From Bactericera cockerelli (Eukaryota; Arthropoda; Insecta; Hemiptera; Triozidae), in contig CM044959.1 of the NCBI GenBank assembly GCA_024516035.1, forward strand, positions 8,561,665 through 8,625,664: a DNA stretch of 64,000 bases, in the 5' to 3' direction. Under the pieces are notes generated by a model. It made no database searches and had not been told where the DNA came from. It saw only the letters and a list, made by a program, of their open reading frames with translations. Positions 13,201 through 21,800 of this stretch are shown in pieces (position 1 is the stretch's first letter; every line of letters starts with the position of its first letter). Both the position numbers and the translations under genes were made by a program.

Positions 13201-13518
13201 GAGCTAATTCCGCCCAACTTTCCCGCCAGGATCCCCACCCACGTTCCCACGGGCTGCGTGTTCTTCCCGCACGAGCTCTCCTACCAGTCCCGCTTCATCC
13301 TGCAGGAGAAGTTTCCCCGCCTCCTTCAGCTAAGCCACGCCCCTCGGGGCGGTCACTTTGCCGCGCTGGAGGAGCCAGAACTACTGGCGGACGACGTGTG
13401 GAGCTTCCTGTCCAAAGTGAAGGAGGTGGAGGCGGAGGAGGAGGAGATGAGGATGATAGAGGAGGAGATACGACGGGAGGAGGAGAGGCGAGCGAGGAGG
13501 GAGGACAAGGAGTTGTAG
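1085..13518 (+). CDS. Epoxide hydrolase, juvenile-hormone/microsomal type (5'-partial gene)
   Basis: Exons 1085-1277, 2436-2596, 5185-5372, 6164-6363, then either 7649-7877 or 12078-12336, then 13230-13518 (TAG stop). All phases join. The family hydrolyses epoxides such as juvenile hormone at the endoplasmic reticulum membrane through an alpha/beta-hydrolase fold. Visible marks are the oxyanion motif HGWPGS (exon 2), the nucleophile Asp in GGDWG (exon 3), the HIQATKPDTVG and DSPAGLAA segments, the acidic residue in FFPHEL and the catalytic His in RGGHFAALEEPELLA (last exon). The sequence begins inside the N-terminal lid region; the membrane anchor exon or exons lie upstream of the window. Odd features are the duplicated fifth exon and a C-terminal Glu/Arg-rich tail of about 30 residues that merges into a polypurine repeat. 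JHEH identity is by family resemblance; a general microsomal epoxide hydrolase is the alternative. Confidence 0.93.
1291..1591 (+). mobile_element. SINE group 2 (tRNA-derived)
   Basis: Has a tRNA-like head with box A (ttagctcagtggttaagc) and box B (gttcgaaccccc), then the shared body (ccttctggtgcgctcgtgt-type, ggaggcatactacgggatgg, gtttcatggctacgaaataa) and an A-rich tail. Nine copies or fragments occur in the window. Confidence 0.85.
1690..1812 (+). mobile_element. SINE group 4 (tRNA-like), decayed
   Basis: Contains cgacctcagtagcttg, gataggcggcg-type text and the tail gattaacacaaatatgataac, shared with the copies at 4.7, 14.2, 17.3, 17.5 and 27.6 kb. Confidence 0.7.
1822..2063 (-). mobile_element. 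5S rRNA-derived SINE
   Basis: Read on the minus strand, a 5S-like head is followed by the body shared with the copy at 15911-16163 (ctgggtgaggttaatgtggg, then gtgatatgacca). Diverged. Confidence 0.75.
2173..2360 (+). repeat. Dispersed repeat with cgtcatcgtgaacgatgg head
   Basis: The same unit recurs at 18655-18804 and 30062-30150. Here the end (ggtctactccctgtttatag) is tandemly duplicated. I do not recognise the class. Confidence 0.75.
2436..2596 (+). CDS. Epoxide hydrolase exon with HGWPGS oxyanion motif
   Basis: Acceptor TCTAG at 2431-2435, donor GTAGGT at 2597. Takes two bases to complete the Gly codon and ends in phase 0. Encodes GLNIHFVRV...LLILHGWPGSVKEF...FVFE. Confidence 0.93.
2785..4628. 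mobile_element. Non-autonomous DNA element with about 400-bp terminal inverted repeats
   Basis: Left arm 2785 to about 3190 and right arm about 4225-4628 are inverted copies with scattered mismatches, ending tacagggtgtcccgtatac. TA dinucleotides flank both ends, which suits a Tc1/mariner-type target duplication. The interior of about 1 kb is AT-rich, with no ORF that resembles a transposase. Confidence 0.85.
4700..4822 (+). mobile_element. SINE group 4 (tRNA-like)
   Basis: Contains gataaggcggcggactcgta, acctggaggtcggtggttcg and the tail 'cacaaatacgataac'. Confidence 0.75.
4870..5170. repeat. Dispersed repeat shared with 26275-26535
   Basis: Both places share ggctcggggacgtt/gggcctgggaacatt-type text, gctagcttgcagttt, catgatggttgatt-type text and a ccagctgtag-caa-ctgg end followed by aacaacaac. 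It lies directly upstream of the exon at 5185. Confidence 0.55.
5185..5372 (+). CDS. Epoxide hydrolase exon with GGDWG nucleophile
   Basis: Acceptor CAG at 5182-5184, donor GTAAGC at 5373. Starts in phase 0 and leaves two bases. Encodes VIAPSLPGYGWSE and FYVQGGDWGSFIGSNMA; the Asp of GGDWG is the family nucleophile. Confidence 0.95.
5468..5666 (-). mobile_element. SINE group 1 (tRNA-derived)
   Basis: On the minus strand a tRNA-like head (gtcccggtagctcagtggta, box B gttcaaaacccagccggga) is followed by the body catgacaagttatcctccca and a 3' end agtataaataaggcgatatt with an ATT-rich tail. The commonest family here. Confidence 0.9.
5786..6043 (-). mobile_element. SINE group 3 (tRNA-derived)
   Basis: On the minus strand: a tRNA-like head with ggcgtgactgttgagac-type text and box B gttcgatccccggttg, then cacgtgaggttggcatttgc and the shared 3' text ggtaaaacccccgt. 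Confidence 0.85.
6164..6363 (+). CDS. Epoxide hydrolase exon (cap/core junction)
   Basis: Acceptor TTTCAG at 6158-6163, donor GTAAGTGC at 6364. Takes one base and leaves one base. Encodes NVKGYHSNMCVVH and YYHIQATKPDTVG, the strongly conserved family segment. Confidence 0.95.
6435..6680. repeat. Retroelement 3'-end repeats, inverted pair
   Basis: Contains gattgccacaggcaataacc, cccgccctttaggtaggac and an aataaagctt-type end, in both orientations around 6435-6560 and 6640-6680. The same unit recurs at 21.6-22.2, 50.1 and 61.0 kb. Confidence 0.65.
6700..6890 (-). mobile_element. LINE 3'-end fragment (low confidence)
   Basis: Shares 'ctggggtgtgggattt' and 'acccaccttc...aaccgaaaaatatcattacttc'-type text with the retrotransposon remnant at 39375-39840. 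No coding part is recognisable here. Confidence 0.4.
7105..7567. mobile_element. hAT-type non-autonomous element with 8-bp TSD
   Basis: Ends are cagtgtttttcaaac and its inverted copy gtttgaaaaacactg. The identical 8-bp sequence atctagaa flanks both sides (7097-7104 and 7568-7575). No transposase ORF. Confidence 0.9.
7649..7877 (+). CDS. Epoxide hydrolase alternative exon 5a
   Basis: Acceptor CTTCAG at 7643-7648 and donor AG|GTATAT at 7878. Opens with two bases completing Gly and leaves two bases, exactly like exon 12078-12336. Encodes GISLSDSPAGLAASILASF...TNPTWRKLPDGGL...LDDVTLYWVTNTVTSSLRLFKE, closer to the usual family pattern (a TNP-W-LPDGGL segment) than the second copy. It is open throughout, with intact splice sites. 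It lacks an ATG, so ordinary ORF finding would miss it. Including both copies would break the frame, so they must be alternatives or one is dead. Confidence 0.85.
8191..8384 (+). mobile_element. SINE group 1, diverged
   Basis: Contains tgcctgtctcgttagcacaa, gtcgcgggttcgaaatccag, ctgggacatgacaagttatc and aataaggtattattattat. Confidence 0.85.
8664..8788. mobile_element. Palindromic MITE (gtatttatgaacagagaatt)
   Basis: An inverted pair around 'gtatttatgaacagagaattt' with 'ttgcttgagtcattgcttaa' inside. A second copy lies at 15294-15417. Confidence 0.8.
8792..8891. mobile_element. MITE family A, truncated copy
   Basis: Left two-thirds of the family only (agggcggaattattagacg through ggattgcgtactgtc). 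It stops where the large TTA-flanked element begins. Confidence 0.75.
9730..9917 (-). mobile_element. 5S rRNA-derived SINE
   Basis: Body 'cacgacgggggttttaccct'-type text, gctgggttgg and a 5S-like head ending at ccatcaacgctggctc. It is nested in the TTA-flanked element. Confidence 0.75.
10364..10508 (-). mobile_element. 5S rRNA-derived SINE, 3'-truncated
   Basis: On the minus strand the 5S-like head retains the tggatggg/ggtgacc-like internal promoter area (here as its complement ggtcacccatccgagtcctg). Confidence 0.7.
11677..11876. other. AT-rich intron sequence
   Basis: AT-rich, with no recognised feature apart from an A/T-rich direct repeat flavour that leads into the array below. Confidence 0.4.
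11877..12045. repeat. Tandem repeat (aatcatgttaatccat unit)
   Basis: Roughly ten imperfect units of 14-17 bp built from aatcatgttaatccat, immediately upstream of exon 5b. Confidence 0.9.
12078..12336 (+). CDS. Epoxide hydrolase alternative exon 5b
   Basis: Acceptor CATCAG at 12072-12077, donor AG|GTAATG at 12337. Phase is identical to exon 5a. Encodes GAGLQDSPAGLAAYILEKF...LDDVTLYWVTQSITSSVRLYAE...ALGLMR. It is GC-rich and ten residues longer than 5a. The central part (TDKSYSFLDVSAPAQSS) departs from the usual TNP-W-LPDGGL pattern, while both ends match it. The stretch tcttggatgacgtcacgctc is identical in 5a and 5b, which proves duplication. Confidence 0.9.
12404..12590. repeat. Minisatellite (gtcgtacctgtcatgcatgc)
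   Basis: About six 30-bp units alternating between gaacagtcgtacctgtcat and gatcagtcgtacctgtcat forms. It begins 68 bp after the exon 5b donor. Open frames across it on both strands are by-products of the 30-bp period. Confidence 0.95.
12591..13139 (+). other. Intron without recognised element
   Basis: AT-rich text; 12925-13085 resembles degenerate dispersed repeat sequence (ctacttggggtcgacac). No coding signal. Confidence 0.4.
13140..13225 (-). mobile_element. tRNA-like SINE head abutting an exon acceptor
   Basis: On the minus strand it carries gagctaattccgcccaac-type box A complement and gatttgaacccacgaccat (box B complement). It ends directly at the 3' splice site of the last hydrolase exon and so supplies part of the acceptor context. 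Confidence 0.55.
13230..13518 (+). CDS. Epoxide hydrolase last exon (catalytic Glu and His)
   Basis: Acceptor CGCCAG at 13224-13229; one base completes Arg; TAG at 13516-13518. Encodes IPTHVPTGCVFFPHELSY, with the acid residue in FPHE, and APRGGHFAALEEPELLADD, with the catalytic His. It then ends in a highly charged EAEEEEMRMIEEEIRREEE tail that is not usual for the family. Confidence 0.95.
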
Positions 13519-13722
13519 AGGAGGAGGAGCTTAGGAGGATAAGGAGGCGGGAAGAAGGAGGAGGGAGGATAAGAAGTTGTAGAGGAGTAGGAGCTTAGGA
13601 GGAGAGACTAAGGAGTTGTAGAGGAGGAGGGAGGATAAGAAGTTTTAGAGGAGGAGATAAGAAGGAGAAGGGAGGATAAGGAGCTTAGGAGGAGGGAAGA
13701 GAAGGAGCCCAGTCCTTCTAAG
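13420..13722. repeat. Polypurine (GGA/GAA-rich) tract
   Basis: About 300 bp of almost pure purine on the + strand with a recurrent gttgtagaggagg motif. It covers the charged tail, the stop codon and the 3' flank of the hydrolase gene. Confidence 0.9.
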
Positions 13723-13894
13723 CAAAGGACTGGGCCTGATTACATGAAGGACTATCACTCTCATTATCCCAAAATCTCCCTTTCAACTGCACTCCAATGA
13801 TTTCTTTGGGTAACCACACTCAGATTGGGTTTTTTGGATAACCTTTTTTGGGAAACAATATAGCGCATGGATTCGGCGTGATCTGTAGATCGGA

Positions 13895-14200
13895 TCCCAC
13901 CCAACACTTGGATTTTTCCTCATTTATTTAAGTATGAACGTGTTGGGGTCAAGTATAAAAATCAGGTGATGGTAGAGCAAGTTTCTATCTATCACAAAAA
14001 ATAAACCAAGCTATTCAAAGAGGAAATGCGGCGGCAGTTGTGTGCTGTGTGCCTCAGGGAGATGAGTTGGTTGACTTGTTTTATAGATAGTAAAATAAAT
14101 ATTATTTTAAGTATGATACCACGGAATAATGAGACTCTTTGAGTGAGTTGGTAGGAAATGATTCGAGGATTAACCTCGCCTTGTGGTATTGTTACAGTAA
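13895..14200 (+). mobile_element. SINE group 6, decayed
   Basis: Pieces gatcggatcccacccaac, tttttcctcattta, aatgagactctttgag and 'aacctcgcc' match the better copy at 45237-45430. It is interrupted by unrelated text at about 13960-14100. Confidence 0.5.
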
Positions 14201-14236
14201 AGAGTATTGTTACAGTTGAACCTGGATGTAAGAGAA

Positions 14237-14390
14237 CTCAACCGACCTCAGTAGCTGGATCGATAAGGCGGCGGACTCGTAACCTGGAGGTCGGTGGTTC
14301 AAGTCCCAAGTTAATCGAAGATTTTTAGTAAAACGAGTTTGAATAGTTGTGACATTACAAAAGTGATTAACACAAATATGACAACTGTTG
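14237..14390 (+). mobile_element. SINE group 4 (tRNA-like)
   Basis: Contains ccgacctcagtagctggatc, ataaggcggcggactcgtaa, cctggaggtcggtggttcaa and attaacacaaatatgacaac. Confidence 0.8.
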
Positions 14391-14982
14391 GTTACCTTTA
14401 CTGAATGTTATTATTAAGAATATTACAAAATGTCTGTTTAAATTTGAAAATAAATAAGACCTTGTTTAGACTGCTGAAATAAAGGGACTTTTTAGTCTCA
14501 CCTCGGCAGTATAAACAAAGTAATTTCTATTCTATTAATATAGCCTAAAGCGGACAAGGATTATCTCCACCTGGCTGTAAGGCTCGGTTGAAAATATTGA
14601 TGTCGACGAGAAAATTCCCGCTTCGTGTCTGAAAACCACGAATTAAAATCGGTGGTGACTAGGCCAAAGATATTATCACCACCCTTGATCAGGCTTTGCT
14701 TAATATACTGTCCTGTTTTTATGTGTTTGTTGTATATAAAAGAAATGTAAATAAAGCTTGATATTAAACTGAAGTTGAAAAATAGTATTACGTATAATTT
14801 TGTGAAACATCTTTAAGTTTCAAAATAAAATAAACTTCAAAAATTTTAAACAAATAGTTAAGTCAGTTTTTTTACTTTCCTTATCCTTTATTTTCATCTT
14901 TTCTTCTATAAGAAGGCAATATATTATTACAAATTAGATATTTTTTATTGGTTTACTAGGTACATAAATAATTCACACATAA
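14391..14982. other. Intergenic AT-rich stretch
   Basis: Between the hydrolase and GatB 3' ends, which face each other. No gene or clear repeat beyond small A/T-rich tails was seen. Confidence 0.4.
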
Positions 14983-15287
14983 AGATGAGTGTTTCACAGC
15001 CTTTTTTATTTCGTAGCCATGAAACAGGAGCTACTGTAGACGCTGGTGGTCTGTGTTGTAGCCTGCCCATCCCGCAGTATGCCTCCCCTCTGATGGGCGA
15101 GAAGTGACACAATACTTCCCATTTTAGTTGCTGGGTCAAGTGGTCAACACGAGCGCACCGGAAGCTATCCCTTACAAACAAACAACTGTAACCAAATTTT
15201 GAATGCAAATTTTTGTCGGTGCGGGGGTTCGAATCCGGAACCTTCTGCATGGCAAGCGAGTGCTTAACCACTGAGCTGTTCGTGTAC
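14983..15287 (-). mobile_element. SINE group 2 (tRNA-derived)
   Basis: Nearly full-length on the minus strand, with box B ttcgaacccccgcaccgac and the body gtttcatggctacgaaataa. Confidence 0.85.
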
Positions 15288-15293
15288 TCTAAC

Positions 15294-15417
15294 ACCCGTA
15301 TTTATGAACAGCGAATTTTGTCCGAGCACTGTCTCAAGCAAGGTATTGGCCAATAGTATTAAAGGAAATCATGCTTCAGACCATGCTCAAACGGCGTTTT
15401 CTGTTCATGAATACGGC
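15294..15417. mobile_element. Palindromic MITE, second copy
   Basis: Ends cccgtatttatgaacagcga and its inverted form near 15400-15417. It is related to 8664-8788. Confidence 0.75.
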
Positions 15418-15469
15418 TGTAAGATTCTAGTGTGTATTCAATGAGCCATCAAAGCCAGCTACCCTAGGC

Positions 15470-15869
15470 TCATTTCTTTTCGTCACCCTTATCGCTAGTG
15501 TCCACCCTATATTTCTCCAACACTTCGCTCAGCACTTGACTAGCCGTCGCCATGTGAAGCGTGTTTCTACTTTTCACCGCCAGAGCGCGCATCATATCCG
15601 CGAATATTTTCGCTCGTTTCTTTTCGCTTTTCCTCGTGTAAGATCGGGTCAGGTCGTCGTCGTTTTCCCGGATGTATTCTTCGACAATTTTCGTGACGGT
15701 TTCCTTGTCGAGAACCTGGCGGAGTTTGTCTTGGACGATGATGTCCGACACTGGCCGAGGGTCCCCAACAAGGATGATGGTCTCGAGAAGAGTGTTGACC
15801 ACCGCGGGGGAGATGAGGTCTTGCTCCAGGGCATCCACGATGTCTCCTAGACTGGCCGGGTTGATGTTC
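15470..15869 (-). CDS. GatB: GatB exon 8 (C-terminal)
   Basis: Acceptor TTGACAG just above 15869; one base completes Met; TGA at 15470-15472. Encodes [16 protein letters not shown] and the helical tRNA-contacting C-terminal domain. Confidence 0.93.
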
Positions 15870-18800
15870 CTGTCAATAGAACAATGAGGGCGATTTTAAT
15901 AGACAAAATAGCCAGCGTCGATGGCATGTTGAATACACCGGTTCCCTTCAGAACACCGAAGTTAAGCGACATCCAGCGAGGTTAAGACTTGGATGGGTGA
16001 CCATTCAAATTCTAATTCTCGTGACGCTGGCTTTTCCCGGCCCCACTCAGGCTGGGTGAGGTCAATGTGAGTAGCAGGTTTGTGAGTTTCCTGCGAATGG
16101 AGGGTAAAACCCCCGTCGTGATATGACCATGGCAGTTGAAAGCGACGTTAAACCCCACTTGAAAAAAAAAATAGACAAAATCAAATATTTAAGTCCTGCA
16201 CTGTTGTCAACTCATCACACATCTCCTAAAATGCTGTCAACTAATCATCACCAGCAAACAATTAAATGAATAACACTCTTTTGATAATATTGCAACATCT
16301 TTGTTGAGCATCGGTTTTCCCCATCTAAGATTGAAATTTAGTTAGGTCATCTGTATATATTTTATCTATGTTGTTTATCTTTTTGTTTCTTGTTTATATT
16401 GTTCTAAATTTGTTATTTTTTAATTTTCGCGTCCAATTTACATCTTTATAAGGAAAAAATATTTATATATATATTTATATTTTATATATCTTCTTCCCTT
16501 TTTTTATTCTCATTTCCTCTTATCTTTCTGTAGTATCTCCTTCCCGTTTTTTCTATCTCCTCTTTTCCTTACCTCCCCATCCTCAGTTCAGTTTCTCTTT
16601 TTTTCTTCTTCTTTTTTCCTTCTTCTACTTCTTTATAATAATGTAAATATATATTATGTTTTATTTTTTTCTTTCTTTTTTTGTATCCGGGGTTAAGTGG
16701 CTTACAAAATAATTGTGATTAAAAATTAATATTTTATTTTTTGTACATACTTCTAAGTTTTTTTTTTAAATTTCTTGTTTTTAAATTTTTTGTTGATGAT
16801 TGTTTTGTAAAAAAAAAAAAAAAAAAAGTGTAAATAAATAATAAAATAAAAATGACCTCTTTATAAGAGAAACCTGGATATAAGAGAAGGATTTCCAAAT
16901 CCAATTTACTCCATTCGCTGGGAATCGTACCAGCTACCCACATTAACCTCACTCAGCCTGGGTAGGGCCACATCACGTGTTCGAAGGGAACAAAATTTTC
17001 TGTGCGAAAAGTCTGCTCCGACCGGGGATCGAACTCAGGATCTCTGGACTACAGGCAGTAGTCACAACCGTTACGCCACGGAGGCTTCGACTCTGAGTTC
17101 GACTGTATCACTTACATATCGTCCAGTTCCAGTTTATGTTGGTTCACCACAGCCATGAGGTGAATAACCAGAGTAATGGCAACAAGCCTGGGCGAGCGAC
17201 TAGTTCTTGCTTTGAGAATGGAGTAGAACAGAGCCAGCAGATGGTTATCCCTCTGGGGAACATAGAAAGAACTAGTTGAAAATACCGACCTCAGTTGCTT
17301 GATCGATAAGGCGGCGGACTTGTAACCTGGAGGTCCGGTGGTTCAAGTCCCGGTTTCATCGTAAATTTAGTAAAGCGAGTTTGAGTAGTTGTGATATCAC
17401 GAAAGTGATTAACACAAATATGATAACTTTTTAGTTGAAAATGGGTTGTTAAAAGACATGGGGTGAACCCGTAAATTTGTTTAAAAAAAAAGAAAAAAAG
17501 TTTGAGTAGTTGTGTTAACCACTTTCGTGATGTCACAACTACTCAAACTCGTTCTACTAAATCCAAGCTGAAACCGGGACTTGAACCACCCGACCTCCAG
17601 GTTACAAGTCCGCCGATTTATCGATTATAATAATAATAATAATATCTACTCTTTAGTGGAAGGTAATCACCAGGCGAGGTTAATGCTTAAAGAATTTTCT
17701 ACCACCTAACTCTCAGAGTCTAATTATTATGTGGTCACAAACTCAAATTAATGAGGAAAAATTTGTGCTCTTTCCGTATTTTTAATATCCCAATATCTTA
17801 TCGAATTCTATTACATTAATTTCTATTTACTCTGGTAATGCCGCCATTGGTCGTTACTCATACAAGTAACTACTCATTTTTCCTCACGAGGTATGAGTAG
17901 ACCCCGAACATTCAAGTACAGAGCAGAAAAATTCCTGCCCCGCTGGGGATCGAACCCAGGTCACCTTGCGTGCAATGCCTAGCGCGCTAACTCACTCTGC
18001 CACGCTGACTACTACCTAATCAGAAGTGGTTTATCCAACAACAAAAAAAAACCCAATCGGAGTGCATTTGAAAGTGAGATTTGGGAATTTTGAGAGCGAG
18101 AAAGCTTTCTGGAACCGAGGGCCAGAAGTTTGAAACACAACAAATAAGAGAGGAAAAAGTTAATCTGCTTAAAAAATAAGCCAGATACCTACATGGTGAA
18201 AAAAAAAACAATATTTTCGAGACCAGTGCTTTTTCCGTATTTCTTTATTATTATAAAGTGAATTAAATTTTCTCCTGAAATCTATAATTTTTAAAAATGT
18301 GTTTAAAACAATTTTTTAAGGCCGTCAGGGAGATCCGAAACCCACCGCCACCACCCCCCAAAATTTCACAAGCCCACCAATTGATCACAAAAATGTACAA
18401 CAATTGTACAAAAAAGTGACGATGAAGACGCGAAATTTGTTCTTGTTCCTAGTTTTAGTGTTTCGTTAATCAAAATTTCTCGTGTCAATGAAAATTTTTA
18501 AATTTCAGTAATTAGGCAATGTGAAAGGTTTAGAATTTTTAAATATTACCAATGAAAATAGAACACAAAAAATGAAAGTTTGAATTGAACTGGGTGGATA
18601 GTGAATGATCCAAAAGGACTCTCAAGGCAAACAAAAGAAAGCGTATCACATAGTGTGGCGTCATCGTGAACGATGGTAGCAAGACAGTGGAGGAATGACT
18701 CAGCACTTCTACCACTGTCTTTACAAGGAGGCTAATAATTGACAAGGGCCCCAGAACCAAGCCAATGCTGGTCTACTCCCTGTTCATAGTCCCCCAGCAA

Positions 18801-21800
18801 GACTGAAAGGGGGTATAGCTCAGGCAAAGTATGAAAGAAATTGGAAGAAAGTAGTAATGGAAATGGAATGGCTGAAAACGAAATTTAACCAAAAAATGGA
18901 TAGAACGATGAAAAGCTCGTCGACTACAAGATTGGAAGGATCTGGAACTACCATCATGTTACCAGAACTGACTCTTGTGGAAACACCAGGAATATTATTG
19001 TTTTAGGATGACACCTACCCACATTAAGCTCACCCAGCCTGGGTAGGGCCGGAAATGCCAGCCTCACGTGTTCGGAGAGAACAGAATTTTCTGTGTGAAA
19101 ATTTAATTACATTACACAATATAAAACCTAAATTATTATGTTGAAAACAAAAATGTTATTATTGTTTTAGGATGACACCAAGCAAGGAGGAAGAAAGATA
19201 AGAGGAATAAATTTAATGTAGATAGGAGTGCAGAGAAATAGGAAGAGAGAAAGGGAAATGTCATTTATTACTTCCGAGAATTTTTTTTTTTGTTTAACGT
19301 CGCTTTCAACTGCATTGGTCATATCACGACGGGGGTGTTACCCTCCATTCGCAGGAAACTCACAAACCTGCTACCCACATAAACCTCACCCAGCCTGGGT
19401 TGGGCCGGAATGCCAGCATCACGAAGTCTTCACCTCGCTGGACGTTGCTTAACTTCGGTGATCCGACGAGAACCGGTGCATTCAACGCGCCATCGACGCT
19501 GGCTTCCGAGAAATTTCTAATATTAATAATAACTTACACTGAGCCTATTTGTGAAATCCACGTTGAGATTGTACTTGTGTTTGAGTTGAAGCCTCAACTG
19601 ATCCGGCAAGACAGGTAGGGAGTCTCTCAGCTGAGAGACCCAGGGTTCGGACACGCGGAGTGGCAACAAATTCGGATCCGGCATGAATCTGTAGTCCTGT
19701 GAGACGAGAGGATTTAGGGAGGCTTTTGAAATGGTGACAAATTTTAAACAAAATTCTCATTTCCCAAATTTTGAACAAAATTTGTTCGTGAGTAGTTTAG
19801 TGTGTTCACAATTTCTACATCCAAGCATAAGTATGTAAATAGTAAAGAAAATTAACTCCTAAAAGTTATACATTGGCTCATTACTTTTTTTTATATATTG
19901 TAGCACTTATTATTATTAACACATTTAGTCTGCACCATTCAAAATTTTAATGGAAAGTTGTACTTTTTAAATATTTATTATACCAAGGGTAAAGTCACGA
20001 ACAGCCTGATTAATCACGGCCATTAGCCATTTGATTGTGTATAAAGTTGATTGATTTAATCGCGCGCGATTAGCTAAGTGGTTAAGCACTCGCTTGCCAT
20101 GCGGAAGGTCCCGGGTTCGATCCCTCGTGACGTCAAAAATTTGTATTCTTCATTTGGTTACAGTTGTTTGTAAGGGATACCTTCCGGTGCGCTCGTCTTG
20201 ACCCAGCACCTAATTGGGAAGTATTGTATCACTTCTCGCCCAGCAGAGGGGAGCCATACTACGGGATGGGCAGGCTACAACACAGACCACAAGCGTCTAC
20301 ACTGTCTACAGTAGCTCCTGTTTCATGGCTACAAAATAAAAAAAGGCTGTGAAACACTCATCTTTTTTAAAAAAAAAAAAAAAATCTGTTCATTAGTGAC
20401 TGCACTTGCGCACTGGAGTTTCTTTCTTCTTTTTTTCATCATTTTCTTAAATATACCTCCTATTATAGTAAAATTAAATAATAATAGTAAAATTTTAATG
20501 GTGGAGATAATGATAACAATCATCATAGACGATGATGTTGATGTTGATGTTAATGGAAATAATGATTATTTTATACAAAAAGAAATTATTTTATACAAAA
20601 AGAAATAGAAATGTAAAGGATAGTAATTATAATTAACACAAAAACTAGAACAAGGCTGCATCCCACGACACAAGGACCATACTTCATAGGTGTGGCCCTT
20701 AGTGTGAGATGACGACAGCCAAAAGAAACTAGCATAAGTAAAATTAAAAAATATTATGAATTATGTAAACTGTCATTGTGAGGTTAATGAGGATTTTTTC
20801 TACTCTGTACTTGGATGTTCGGGGTCCACTCATACCTCGTGAGGAAAAATGAGTAGCTGCTTTAATGTGAAGCAGCGACCAGTGGCAGAATCTTAGGCAA
20901 AAAAATAATATAAGATATTGTAAATTAAAGTGGTAAAGTCCTATGATTCTGCGCTACCCACTAAAATTGTGACATAATAACACAAAGAAAAAGCATTATT
21001 ATTATTATTATTAAACTGTCATTGTTATATATATTTGAACCATTTACTTGTCATGTATTAAATAAATAAAAAAAAAAAATTATCAAAAAAGCTCCCCTCT
21101 AACCAGCCCCACCCCCACTCACCTGAATATTCTCCTTGTCCCGCATGGACACAGTACTCCGCGTGGGCGCATCGTACGCCCTCGTCTCATTCACCACCCG
21201 CCCCCCACTCTGCAGCACACCTATCTGGCGCATGATCTCGTAGTTGACCGCATTGGCCACGCCCCGAATGCTGCCGATGTTCTTCACTTCGGATCGGACG
21301 CCCAATTCGGTCGCCGCGCGGGGCGCCACAGACACGTTGGCGTCAACTCTGAGGGCCCCCTCTGGGGAGGAAATTATAATATTGACTTATATTGACTCTG
21401 GGGAGGAAATAATAATTTTGACTTACATTGACTCTGGGGAGGAAATAATTATATTGACTTATATTGACTCTGGGGAGGAAATAATAATATTGACTTATAT
21501 TGACTCTGGGGAGGAAATAATAATATTGACTTATATTGACTCTGGGGAGGAAATAATAATATTGACTTATTTACTCGTATACTGTCGGACTAGAACTGCT
21601 CTTCTAGAATTAAAAATCTCTTCCACCCAAACTAAGGGTTGGGTGGAAAAGATTGCCACAGACAATAGTCCCGCTTTTTAGGTAGGACATTAACTTCATT
21701 CTTTTTTTCTTTCTTTTTTTGTTCTTATTTCTCTGTTAATTAAATAGATTTGTTCTTTATAATTTCATTGTATTTTACTGTATATATTTTTTTTAACCGA

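Noticed and set aside
13398..13598. Gly/Arg-rich plus-strand frame
   Set aside because: Frame-shifted reading of the purine tract that carries the end of the hydrolase.
15536..15887. Plus-strand frames over the GatB last exon
   Set aside because: Antisense shadows; the minus frame has the family resemblance and correct splicing.
15911..16010. Possible 5S rRNA gene
   Set aside because: Only the head matches 5S; the sequence continues into a SINE body and many dispersed copies share it.
21244..21681. 145-codon plus-strand frame
   Set aside because: Antisense to GatB exon 5 and then across the 36-bp array.
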